DNA of 64,000 bases from Ryuthela nishihirai (taxonomy: Eukaryota > Arthropoda > Arachnida > Araneae > Heptathelidae), in contig JAWZYU010000001.1 of the NCBI GenBank assembly GCA_038380435.1, forward strand, positions 11,140,001-11,204,000. The letters run 5' to 3'. The translations under genes and the position numbers were made by a program. Shown here piece by piece: positions 1-9,375 of the stretch. Below the pieces are notes generated by a model. It saw nothing but the letters and a program-made list of their open reading frames with translations, ran no database searches and was not told the origin of the DNA. Position 1 is the first letter of the stretch, and each line of letters begins with the position of its first letter.

Positions 1-525
1 AAATGAAAAACTGGAAAATGTTCTTAGTGGCTGAAATGCGAAGGCAAATATTTTCCCTGCAATTCTGTAAAGATTCACAAGTACCAGAATATAATGCTCT
101 GATGTATCGTTAAACGATATCTAAATTCGCAGACTCATCTGCTAATTTCAAAACGCAAATGTAATCTTACTCTCATTAAAAATCTACCTTACAATAACAT
201 GATAATGGGTGTCTGTTTTTCTTTTTTCGTTACTAGAAGATTGTCCATAAAATAAAAATATTTTTACCTCTCAAAAGTTTTTAATACGTTGAGGAGATTA
301 AAATTATTGTCTTATAACGAAAAAAAAAATCACAGAGATCTTAAAAAGCACTAAGTTAATAAGTGTACTTAGGATGTATAAAAAAAGTTTAACAGAGCAA
401 CTGAAAAATTACTCTGATTCAGGTGGGAGCAAACTACAATAATGTGTTCGACATTTGGCCATGTCTTCCCCCTTTGAGAATGAGAATGTGTAATGGATGC
501 AAAAAAATTATTAAACTTATTTATA
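1..525. other. AT-rich non-coding DNA
   Basis: No credible ORF, RNA gene or recognisable repeat is seen. The stretch is AT-rich with short homopolymer runs, as expected of intergenic or intronic animal DNA. Confidence 0.5.
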
Positions 526-880
526 TTTCAATGCATTTTTCAAGAAATTTTTAAAGACTTGTAAAACAAGGGGAAAATCTTGTACTGCATTAGAAAACCA
601 CCCTCCTGCTCCCTCTTTACGTTTGTCTGACTCGATTGTATTTCCTGCTCCCTTCCCCCCACTTTTTTTCTAGATCAGAGCCCGTATGTGCATATTTCAC
701 ACATTTTTCAAGAAATTTTAAAGACCTCTAAAGCGGAGGGGGAAATGTTATACTTCAATGTAAAGCCAGTCTCTTGCCTTCCCCTTCTTTTACCTTTTCC
801 GGCTCCGTTGAGTGACTTGCACTCGCCCCCCCCCCATTTTTTTCCCATCCTCTTTATATTTTTTCAGATCCTGGCCTGAA
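526..880 (+). repeat. Diverged tandem duplication, unit about 175 bp
   Basis: Two related units lie head to tail, about 526-690 and 694-880. Both run through the same landmarks: a 'cattttTcaagaaattTTaaaga' start, a purine-rich 'gcggaggggaaa'-like stretch, a C-rich 'cctgctccc' stretch and a GATC-containing end. A third copy lies at about 54495-54655, so this is a dispersed repeat family. Short ORFs across it are not credible genes. The family is not recognised. Confidence 0.6.
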
Positions 881-892
881 TGATATTGATAT

Positions 893-936
893 GATATCTC
901 GTATATATGTGTACATATCTCGTATATATGTGTACA
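893..936 (+). repeat. 21-bp tandem duplication
   Basis: The string atctcgtatatatgtgtaca occurs twice in direct succession. It is a simple local duplication with no sign of function. Confidence 0.6.
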
Positions 937-1795
937 CTGCACAATTAAATTAAGAAAACGATAAAACAAAGGTGTTTCTATTTCATTAAAAAAATGTTTT
1001 CCTAATTTTTTTTCCAAAATATGTTTTTAAGGAGGGGGAAGGGGCTCAAAAAATAAGTTTCGCGAGAAGGCCCAGTCACCTTGCTGCGTCACTGTTAGGA
1101 ACCCTGTCACTGAGTTAGGATACCATTATAACGGAATAAGAAATACTATCAAGGATTTAGAAACCATTGCGCGGAATATGCATTAAAAGATTTTGTCAGA
1201 ATGTATCATTTATTTAGTCCAAAAAATTTTACGGATATTTAGCTCATGGTGCAGTCTCATCTCGAACAGATGTATTTAATTTTAACAATAAACAACGTAG
1301 GTAAAACAAAATAAAACGGAATTTGGTAACCTTGCCTCCAGTTCCATTAGACTGCCAAGCATTGTTTTAGTTGTGACTGAGGCAGTGGTCAAACAAACTC
1401 TCAAGTTTGATGAGCATAGTCAGTATGCTTTGTATACACTTAAAGTATGCTTTGTATATTTTGAACAGTATATAGTTAATGATAGGGCATGTCCTTGTAC
1501 GGGAAGTCATGGAAAATCCAGGAGTTGGATTCTTTGCCCGAAGTGTTGCGAATTATTAGAAAACCAAAGTCGGCAATCCAATGAAGCTTTTTGGAAAATT
1601 TAATTACCAGAATTACCATCCAAGAGCAAAAAGAAAGTTCTATAATACGTTGTTTTTAAAAACGCTCCTGACAGCTATTGCAGACTACTGTTCAAATGAA
1701 ATTAGGGAAAAATAAAACAAGATTAGAAATAGTTCGCTTTACGCAATAACATGAAAATATCATACTATGTAGCACACAAAAACTATAATATAGAT
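937..1795. other. Non-coding DNA, nothing recognised
   Basis: AT-rich sequence. The only ORF of note (1373-1603, 76 codons) has no recognisable motif and no promoter or splice context, so I do not call it a gene. Confidence 0.4.
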
Positions 1796-1992
1796 CAGTG
1801 GTTCTCAATATTTTATGCTTCACGTACCCCCTGAAAATATGTATGCAACTGGCGTACCCCTTATAAAGATTGATAAAACTATAGTTATAGCATAACAATT
1901 GGAATAACACTTGGTTACTAGATCTAGCGACTTTTGAGCTCTCACGACGTACCCCAAAAATATTTTACCCCTACCCCACGTTGAGAACCCCT
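1796..1992 (+). mobile_element. hAT-type MITE, single copy (about 197 bp)
   Basis: It starts CAGTGGTTCTCAA and ends with a near-inverse, TTGAGAACCCCT, giving imperfect terminal inverted repeats of the CAGNGG...CCNCTG type used by hAT transposons. The inside matches the isolated copy at 34099-34303: the 'atgcttcacgtacccc' block near one end and the 'gacttttgagctctcac' block near the other. No clean 8-bp target duplication is visible here. It has no coding capacity, so it would have depended on a hAT transposase elsewhere. Confidence 0.65.
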
Positions 1993-2570
1993 TCTCCAGT
2001 GCAGCGGTTCTCAACCTTTTATGCTTCACTTATGTGTATGTAACTGGCGTAGCCCTTGAATAGATAGATAAAACTATAGTTATAGTATAACAATGGAATA
2101 AAACATATATCAGTGGTTCTCAACCGTTTATGCTTCACGCACCCCCTGGAAAGGTGTTTGTAACTGCCGTACCCCTTGTATAGATAGATAAAACTATAGT
2201 TATAGCATAACAATGGGAATAAAATAAAACATATATCAGTGGTTCTCAACCTTTTATGCTTCACGTACCCCCTGGAAATGTGTATGTAACTGGCGTACCC
2301 CTTGTATAGATAGATAAAACTATACTTATAGTGTAACAATGGGAATAAAATAAAACATATATATCTAGTTCTTAACCTTTTATGCTTCACGTACCCCCTG
2401 GAAATGTGTTTGTAACTGCCGTACCCCTTGTATAGATAGATAAAACTATAGTTTCTCAACCTTTTATGCTTCACGTACCCCCTGGAAATGTGTATGTAAC
2501 TGTCGTACCCCTTGTATAGATAGATAAAACTATACTTATAGTGTAACAATGGGAATAAAATAAAACATAT

Positions 2571-3005
2571 TGTTGCGGATTACAAAAATGGATAGCCACT
2601 GAGCGTGAGTATTAAAAGCTATATTTCAAAACCAAATTCAATACAAGGTAAATTGTTACAAAGAAAATATGGATGAAGTATCTTATTAACAAATCAACTA
2701 TTAACCATACTCAAGTCATCAATCATCCTGCGCAGAGCACACAACATTTGCTCTGTCTATTCCATTAAATATTACCTTTTTACTTGATTACCATGTCGCT
2801 TGAAAATCCGCGTACACAACACATAAAGATAATTCTTTATACTTAACGCGCACTCTCTCAGAACAGCTAACCGTCCATTTTCGAACTCTAGACCGTTGCA
2901 ACACACGACCGTTACACGCTCCACTGTTCTTCAAATTCTCCCAAAGTTCTTATTCGTTGGCTAAAACTTTTTGCTTTCGGTTGCCAGATTCCTTCTGTTG
3001 TAACA
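2571..3005 (-). repeat. 3' LTR of the captured-gene retroelement (435 bp)
   Basis: Nearly identical to 5713-6187 but without the 40-bp internal duplication found there. It has TG...CA termini in the element's orientation and a minus-strand TATAAAG box at 2841-2835. Confidence 0.9.
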
Positions 3006-3150
3006 CTGCCCCCTTCCTAGGTCTTGTTCGTCCCGAACAATTCTGGATTCCAAAGCTTCTTCAGTTCTTCGATGAAACGGGGCCAAACGATCCACGTGAA
3101 CCATCTTGCACTTTGTAGCTGGACGTCGACGAATGCGATATACCACATGT
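2961..3150 (-). pseudogene. Integrase C-terminal remnant of Gypsy pol
   Basis: The minus-strand reading VVYRIRRRPATKCK-MVHVDRLAPFH is the characteristic end of Ty3/Gypsy polyproteins, where the integrase tail shows a VYR...K.VHVDRLAP pattern before the stop. A stop lies just upstream in frame, so only the last few dozen codons survive. It sits directly before the polypurine tract and 3' LTR, the expected place, which shows that the captured sequence replaced the middle of an ordinary gag-pol element. The catalytic core of integrase is not present. Confidence 0.7.
3006..3018 (-). promoter_or_regulatory. Polypurine tract
   Basis: On the minus strand AGGAAGGGGGCAG lies immediately upstream of the 3' LTR start TGTTAC. 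This is the expected position and composition for the plus-strand primer of reverse transcription. Confidence 0.8.
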
Positions 3151-3419
3151 CTGTGTCAAAATGAAAGCGAATCTCATTATGACGTAGATTTCTTTTCTGA
3201 CTGAAGCCTCGTCCACAAACATAATACGTGTAAGGCCTATAGCCCTTGTGAACACGTTTAGGTCTCAGCATGGAGAAGAATCGACTAAGAGTTTTCGTGC
3301 AAAACCTGTAAAAAGTTTTCTTCTTTGTCGAAAGTTTTCTCCTTTGGATTTTTAATTCTTTCAACAGTAACAAGGAATGAAAGTCATTAGTGACATAAAA
3401 TCTAGGGAGGAGTTTCATC

Positions 3420-4520
3420 CTCCAGTCTGACCCTTTTGTCAGTTGACTTTCACTTAATTCAGAACTGTCATGATGAACCTTCAGCCATATTTCACCTGAT
3501 TCAATTTGATCCCCAAGGTGCTTCACAATTATAATATCAGCTCCATAATTTTTTTAGCGCTTCGGTCCATCTCCTTCCATACTCTTGCTAGAACTGCAGC
3601 TTCTAATCCGACAACCTTACCTGTTTCTCCTGTATAAGTGAAATCAGTGATGTGTCGGGCTGCTAGCAATATTTTTTCTGTTTTACCTTCACATAGCCAG
3701 CTTGCAACATCTTCAGATACTCCTTGTTCTATTAACATGTTACGAAACTTGTTCAAAGCATTGCCGTTATGCAGAACCTTGCGGACACGTGATTCTTCAT
3801 CTACCCTATTATCCACAATGTTCACCAAACGCAGAAGTTCTCCTCCTAACTCTTCGACGAGCTCTTGCAGTTCCAAGGATCCGTTACCAAGGAAACACTG
3901 AACAGCTTCCATCACTTCCAAAGAGTTGTCAACAGAGTTTTCAAGAGGTGAATCCATGTTGCTGATAACAGCTGAACTCTTCATTCCACGAGCTTGTGAT
4001 GCTACAACCATTTTCTTAACTAAATCAACAGCAACATCTTCTGTACTGATGAGATCAATAGCTCCTTTTCCGAATTCAACATCATAAACCAAAGCGCACA
4101 CTCCTTCAGCCAGCTTTTTGGACACAATTGAGCATATCATTAGAGGAACGCTATCTACGGTAGCCGTCAGATCCTTCCAGCAGTAAATCTCCTTATCTGT
4201 TGGCACAGCTCCTCTGTCTGTCCTACGATGCAGCATCCGACGTCTTCCATCATCTGCTCGATTTTATCTTTAGTGCAGTCGACTGTGAAGCCAGGGATGG
4301 ATTCCAATTTGTCCAGAGTATCTCCCGTCAATTGGAGAGCACGACAGGAGATCATAGGGACCTTGAGACCTAAAGCAGCAAGTGCAGGGGCCAAGACAAG
4401 ACTCACTTTGTCGCCGACACCTCCTGTGCTGTGTTTATCTACCATCCGATGGCGCCATTCGGGTCTCCAGCAAAACACATGACCCGAGGAGGTCATAGTT
4501 GCTGTTTCTTCCGAATTCAC
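3420..4520 (-). pseudogene. Captured, intronless thymidine phosphorylase, 5'-truncated and broken
   Basis: Thymidine phosphorylase splits thymidine with phosphate into thymine and deoxyribose-1-phosphate in nucleoside salvage. Reading down the minus strand, the phosphate-binding signature [14 protein letters not shown] is intact, followed by PMIS..., [49 protein letters not shown] and a C-terminal KHLGDQIESGEIWLKV. The N-terminal helical domain (about 100 residues in the family) is missing. A frameshift near 4200 and a stop near 3530 split it into three frames. The catalytic histidine of the RGLGHTGG motif is replaced ([10 protein letters not shown] is present), and the arginine before D[LV]TATVDS is lysine. 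No introns remain, so it came from a spliced mRNA. It lies in the retroelement's sense orientation between gag-like and integrase remnants. It is almost certainly inactive as an enzyme. Confidence 0.8.
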
Positions 4521-4979
4521 TTTCTTGGAGCTCTCATTGTAATTAGCCAGGAAAATATCAGTCATGATTGCCAAATTGTACATTCTGGAGATCAGCGACG
4601 AGTTTTGTAACATGATATTGTCCACTTTAGAGCTCTTGTAGTCGTGATAAAACTTTTCTATATCCTTATAATCTAAATGGTTATAATGTCCAAATCTCCG
4701 CATTGACTGTTCAGAAAAGAAATTCAGCATGGCTACGTTGAGATTATCTGAGGGCTTCACTTCTCTCTGATCGTAACTCTGAAGCTTAGTTTCATCCAGA
4801 AAGTTCATCTTTGAAGTACTGTCTCTGCCTGAAGCTCCTTTACTAGCATCACCTGTTACGCTTCTAAGCCATTCTTCGGAATTCTTCTTTCTTAAATCCC
4901 CACTGTCTATAAACGATTCGAGTGTGGCTATATGCTTCGGAAAAATCTCTCCGACTTCCCCGGTAACGTCGAATGGCAC
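4521..4979 (-). pseudogene. Unrecognised coding stretch fused upstream of the thymidine phosphorylase part
   Basis: The 270-codon minus-strand ORF 4979-4167 begins [20 protein letters not shown] and reads for about 150 codons before it enters thymidine phosphorylase sequence at about [11 protein letters not shown]...[10 protein letters not shown]. The upstream part is polar and mixed-charge, without transmembrane segments or a zinc knuckle. I do not recognise it. It could be a second captured host fragment, a divergent retroelement segment, or the N-terminus of an unusual phosphorylase transcript. Confidence 0.45.
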
Positions 4980-5024
4980 TTTGTATCTATGATGAATGGA
5001 CGCCTCTTCTTTACTCGGACCACT

Positions 5025-5663
5025 CTACGAAACGTAAACTCTGTTTCGTTCCCCCTCATTACCACTCGTTACTCTGCCTTTGCGATAATTGTCCATGACG
5101 CATTTTGCTGACGGCGAGGAATAGAATACCTTTCGTGTGGATCTCTCTTCAGATCGTGCCAGACTTGTATACCTAGGTATTTTGAAGTGCAAAGCGTACT
5201 GTATAGTCTCACAGCTCTCTGATCTGTGTGATTGTTCTTCACAGTTCCTAGATATGTCACCAGCGACATAGACACTCTGCCATGCATTACCAGTAGTTGC
5301 GTGGTCAAAGGCATTATCTGCGCTATCTCTATGTTTCTTGATTTCCAGTAGCAGATCCACATTTTGATATGCGTTACCTTTCTCTTTTTCTTTTCCATGT
5401 TTACAATCTAACTTAACACTATCAAGATCATCTTTTTCACTGACAAATTCAACGTTTAAACTATTGCATTGTCTATTGAGTTCGGTTTTAAAATCCTTGA
5501 ACTGATAAATAATCTCACCAATTTGAGAAGCCATTTCTGCTCTCATCTCATTATTTTGAATTTTAATGTCATTCACTTGTGTAGCCATATAGGCTTTCAT
5601 ATCAGTCATCTGCGTCGCCATATCGGCTTTCATATCAGTCATCAGCTTTATTAACTCGTCCAT
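5025..5663 (-). CDS. Gag-like N-terminal ORF of the retroelement (212 codons)
   Basis: The first ATG after the primer-binding site starts this ORF 31 nt downstream of it. Residues 1-70 are a repetitive Met/Asp/Lys-rich coiled coil (DMKADMATQ..., DMKAYMATQ..., EMRAEMASQ...), as is common at the N-terminus of Gypsy Gag proteins in arthropods. Residues 71-212 are polar and unrecognised. There is no CCHC zinc knuckle and no capsid signature I can identify, so the ORF is probably a truncated or rearranged Gag. It could still supply the packaging leader of a non-autonomous element. Confidence 0.5.
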   Translation of the reverse strand: MDELIKLMTDMKADMATQMTDMKAYMATQVNDIKIQNNEMRAEMASQIGEIIYQFKDFKTELNRQCNSLNVEFVSEKDDLDSVKLDCKHGKEKEKGNAYQNVDLLLEIKKHRDSADNAFDHATTGNAWQSVYVAGDISRNCEEQSHRSESCETIQYALHFKIPRYTSLARSEERSTRKVFYSSPSAKCVMDNYRKGRVTSGNEGERNRVYVS

Positions 5664-5694
5664 ACTTCTAGTGAAAAGCAGTCAATTAAATTAT

Positions 5695-5710
5695 CCCGCT
5701 TCTGACACCA
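5695..5710 (-). promoter_or_regulatory. tRNA primer-binding site, tRNA-Leu type
   Basis: On the minus strand TGGTGTCAGAAGCGGG follows the 5' LTR after two bases. It is complementary to a tRNA 3' end of the form ...CTTCTGACA-CCA, which is the 3' end of animal tRNA-Leu (CAA type) apart from a position in the acceptor/T-arm region. The tRNA assignment rests on remembered tRNA sequence; the position and the TGG start are seen directly. Confidence 0.75.
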
Positions 5711-5712
5711 AA

Positions 5713-6187
5713 TGTTGCGGATTACAAAAATGGATAGCCACTGAGCGTGAGTATTAAAAGCTATATTTCAAAACCAAATTCAATACAAGGTAAATTGTTT
5801 CAAAGAAAATATGAATGAAGTATCTTATTAACAAATCAACTATTAACCATACACAAGTCATCAATCTTCCTGCGCAGAGCACAAAACATTAGCTCTGTCT
5901 ATTCCACTAAATATTATCTTTTTACTTGATTACCATGTCGCTTCAACATCCGCGTACACAACACATAAAACATACCACTTTTATACTTCCCGCGTACACA
6001 ACACATAAAGATAATTCTTTATACTTAACGCGCACTGTCTCAGAACAGCTAACCGTTCATTTTCGAACTTTAGACCGTTGCAACACACGACCGTTACACG
6101 CTCCACTGTTCTTCAAATTCTCCCAAAGTTCTTATTCGTTGGCTGATACTTTTTGCTTTCGGTTACCAGATTCCTTCTGTCGTAACA
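5713..6187 (-). repeat. 5' LTR (475 bp) with a 40-bp internal duplication
   Basis: It matches the 435-bp 3' LTR plus a tandemly duplicated segment around 5960-6000. The duplication adds a second, better TATA box (TATAAAAG on the minus strand at 5985-5978) besides the one shared by both LTRs (6023-6017). Confidence 0.9.
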
Positions 6188-6281
6188 ATATATATCAGTG
6201 GTGTTCAAACTTTTATGCTTCACAATACCCCCTGGAAATGTGTTTGTAACTGCCGTACCCTTTGTATCGTCGTCGTCGTCG

Positions 6282-6351
<70 letters not shown>

Positions 6352-6365
6352 CAAGCAGCCATGGG

Positions 6366-8024
6366 CTACGGAGGTCCAACCAGACCGTGAAATTTAGTTC
6401 TCCAAGCAAGTCTATCCTGAGCTACATCTACTGCATCTGGCCACTGCACACCAATTCTAACAAGGTCCTGTTTGACATTGTCTGCCCACCGCATCCTAGG
6501 TCTCCCCTTCTTTCTGAGGCCTTTAGGCACACTGTTCATAACCCTATTCGCCAATCTATAATTATTCATACGGGCAACATGGCCAAACCAACGGAGTCTC
6601 TCTCTGCACAATATGCTGCTTAAAGGAGGTTGCAAACTCCTTTGCCTAACCTCATCATTAGTTACAAAGTTGAACCACCTAATGCCCAAGATACTGTGTA
6701 AGCATCTGGAATCAAAAGCATCTAATTTCCTGTTATCTTGTTTACAAAGTGTCCAAGTTTCACTACCATAACTAACCCTAGAAAGAACCAAACTATTATA
6801 CAGTCTAATTTTAGTCTTTAGTTGTATACGCCTATTTCTCCACACTCTCCATAGATTCTTAAAAGTCCCAGCAGCAATCCCTATTCGTCTGTTAATCTCA
6901 TGCCGCACATCACCATTATCTGTTACATAGCTCCCAAGATAATTAAACTGTGACACCTGCTCAAGACTGCAACCATTCAGATTAACTGAATCACAGCCTG
7001 CCTGACCAATTTTCATCTCTTTAGTTTTCTCTCTGTTTATAACCAAACCTACTCTACTACCAGTCTCATCAACAGCTCGAATGAAAGAGTTCATCTCATC
7101 AACATCATTTGCCAAAAGGGCTAAATCATCAGCATAATCTAAATCAGAAATTTTCGTATCTCCAGTCCATTTAAGGCCAAAATCTTTCCCTTGAAGTGAA
7201 TTTCGCATAACATAATCAATAACCAAGCTAAAGAGAAGAGGAGACAAAATGCACCCTTGTCGAACACCAGAAGTAATGCTAAACCAATTGCTACAAGCTT
7301 TACCAACTCTGACACACGACTCAGTGTTATTATAGAGAGCTTTCATTATGTTAACTAACTTGTCAGGTATACCATATGATCTCACAATCAACCACAAATT
7401 ATGACGATCAACAGAGTCGAAAGCCTTTTTGAAATCAACAAAGCTAGCAACCAAAGGTTTCTGAAATTCTAAACATTTTTCAAAAATCTGCCTAAGTGAA
7501 AATATCTGAACCACACATCCCCTACCACTTCTGAATCCACATTGCTCATCACGCAATTGACTGTCAACCAGGTTCTTAATTCTATTGAGTACTATCATGG
7601 AAAGAACTTTACCTGGAACAGAGAGTAGGCTGATACCCCTATAGTTATCACAAGAACTGCGATCACCTTTTTTGAAAATAGGGATAACAATAGCTCTGGA
7701 AAAATCCTTAGGAACCATGCCTTTATCATAAAAGATATTCAGAATTTCAGTCATCCAAGTGGTAACCGAAACATTCCCAGCTCTAAGCATTTCGGTAGTA
7801 ATTTCATCTACCCCTGGGGATTTATGTACTTTAAGTTTAGAAACAGCCAAAATAACTTCAGATTGTGTTATAGGGCCAACATTAAAGCCACCAATGCATC
7901 TATCATCATTGCAAACAATGGGAGTAGAACTAACTACATTGTTTAGAACATCACTGAAATGCTCAGCCCACCTAGCCATGACAGAATCCTCCCCTTCTAT
8001 AACCTTACCTTGTTTATCCTTCAA
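6366..8024 (-). pseudogene. LINE reverse transcriptase region, 552 codons open
   Basis: The ORF carries the reverse transcriptase core in order: PIFKKGD-S-C-NYRGISLLSV, the LRDEQCGFRSGRGC block, AFDSVDRHNLW (motif A, catalytic Asp), GVRQGCILSPLLFSL, and DYADDLALL (motif C, catalytic Asp pair). After the core come SYGSETWTLCK and a C-terminal RERLRWFGHVARM...GRPRMRWADNV...AWR, typical of these LINEs and often annotated as craniofacial-development-protein-2-like. All core catalytic residues are present. The reading frame is lost upstream near 8030, so the endonuclease is no longer fused to it. Confidence 0.85.
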
Positions 8025-8297
8025 TCCTTATATACCTGTCCGTTTTCTACCACACAAAACATTAACTATCTGGTACAGCTCTCTGCTGTTGTGCTGTCTA
8101 ACTGCTTTCTCGGCTTTGTCAGCCAAACCATCAAGCCAACGATTCTTATCAGCAGCTAACTGATCTTTAACACGTCTATTAAGTTCTCTGTAATGCTTTC
8201 TATTAGGACTAGTAGGGTATTGATTAAGGACATTCCTATAGTTCTTTCTTTCCGAAATAAGCTCAAGTGCCTTATCACTCAGATAATTCTGCCTTTT

Positions 8298-8519
8298 CTA
8301 CTCCTTTTTTCCTAAAAGAGTACTGTTAGTGTCCAAAAAAGCCTGTTTAAAATGATCCCATTCTTCCTCAACTTCAGTAGTAAGCAAACCATGACTGTCA
8401 TAATGACTAAGTAACCTATCACGGTAAGCTTTAGCTATAACTGGGTCTTTCAGAGCTTCAGTATTAAAAGTAAGTTTTTTAACCCTAGCACAACACGTTT
8501 TAAGTTTAAGTTGCAACAC
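8298..8519 (-). pseudogene. LINE linker fragment between endonuclease and reverse transcriptase
   Basis: The minus-strand reading LKDPVIAKAYRDRLLSHYD...EWDHFKQAFLDT is the usual segment between the two enzymatic domains in this LINE group. Frame breaks on both sides separate it from its neighbours. Confidence 0.6.
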
Positions 8520-8775
8520 ACTTTTAACAAGGTAATGGTCAGATCAATTTCAGCTCCCCTATATGACCTGGTATTCCTAACAGAACTAACCCATTTGCTG
8601 TTAATTAATATGTAATCAATCATATTCTTATGCAGGCCATCAGGTGAAACCCATGTGTACTTATGTATGTTGCGATGTTTGTAATAAGTGTTAGTTATTC
8701 TGAATCCATTGAGTTTACTTACCTGTAGGAGACGTTGCCCATTGCCATTGCAGCTACCAATACCAAAAGGACCTA

Positions 8776-9375
8776 TTACTCCTCCCCAAAGGTCAGAGTC
8801 AGTCCCAACTTTGGCATTGAAGTCACCAAGAACAAGGGTAATATCTCCTTCTTGACAGAATTCAAAATATCCTGAAGTTGTTCATAAAACCTATCCTTCT
8901 GAATCTCATCCGCATCCTCAGTGGGGGCATAACAGCAGATAACATTCAAGTCTTTAACGCTTCTCTGAAATTTTGCTGTAAGAAACCTTTCATTAATGAA
9001 CTCATATCCCAGAAGAGCATCGCTAGCGTGTCTACTCAGAAGCAGACCCACGCCTTGGTGATGCTTATTGTCGTCCCTCCTTGAAAAGAGAAATTTAAGA
9101 TTATTTTTAAGAATCTGACCTTTATCTGTCCATCTGGTCTCTTGCAAGCCGAGAATATCTAAATTATAATGGTGGAATTCTTGTGTGAGGACATCAAGAG
9201 AAAAAGCTCTGTGCAGAGTCCTCACATTCCAACTACCTATGGAGAGAAAATGGTTAGTAGGATGTTTAAAGAAACTATGTTTATTGAGAGAGGGAATGCC
9301 GACAATATCAAACAGCCCCCTAATCGCAGATATGGGGCAAAGACCCGTTCCCCCACTACTAAAGGCTGAAGCCAT
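8776..9375 (-). pseudogene. LINE apurinic-type endonuclease fragment (199 codons)
   Basis: It contains SIGSWNVRTL (first active-site Asn), LDILGLQETRW (catalytic Glu), GVGLLLSRHA and NVICCYAPTED. The frame fails just after the region where GDFNAK would be expected (it reads LVTSMPKLG), so the C-terminal catalytic His/Asp are displaced into another frame. Confidence 0.8.

Larger units (their letters stand above)
2571..6187 (-). mobile_element. Non-autonomous Ty3/Gypsy-type LTR retroelement carrying a captured thymidine phosphorylase
   Basis: The element reads on the minus strand: 5' LTR (6187-5713), two-base spacer, primer-binding site (5710-5695), gag-like start (5663), captured sequence including thymidine phosphorylase (about 4500-3440), integrase C-terminal remnant (about 3150-2985), polypurine tract (3018-3006), 3' LTR (3005-2571). 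The LTRs begin TGTTAC and end GCAACA on the coding strand. It interrupts a satellite monomer, and ATAT flanks both sides (2567-2570 and 6188-6191), a 4-bp target duplication typical of Metaviridae. Protease, reverse transcriptase, RNase H and most of integrase are absent, so movement would have needed proteins from an intact relative. By eye the LTRs differ at about 17 sites plus one 40-bp indel, so the insertion is not very recent. Confidence 0.85.

Noticed and set aside
3420..4520. Thymidine phosphorylase as a bacterial gene acquired by horizontal transfer
   Set aside because: Its phrases resemble animal enzymes, it is framed by LTR-element signals, and it is intronless as expected of a captured mRNA.
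6113..6409. Poly-Asp or poly-Ser protein ORFs
   Set aside because: They read through the (ATC)n 3' tail of the LINE.
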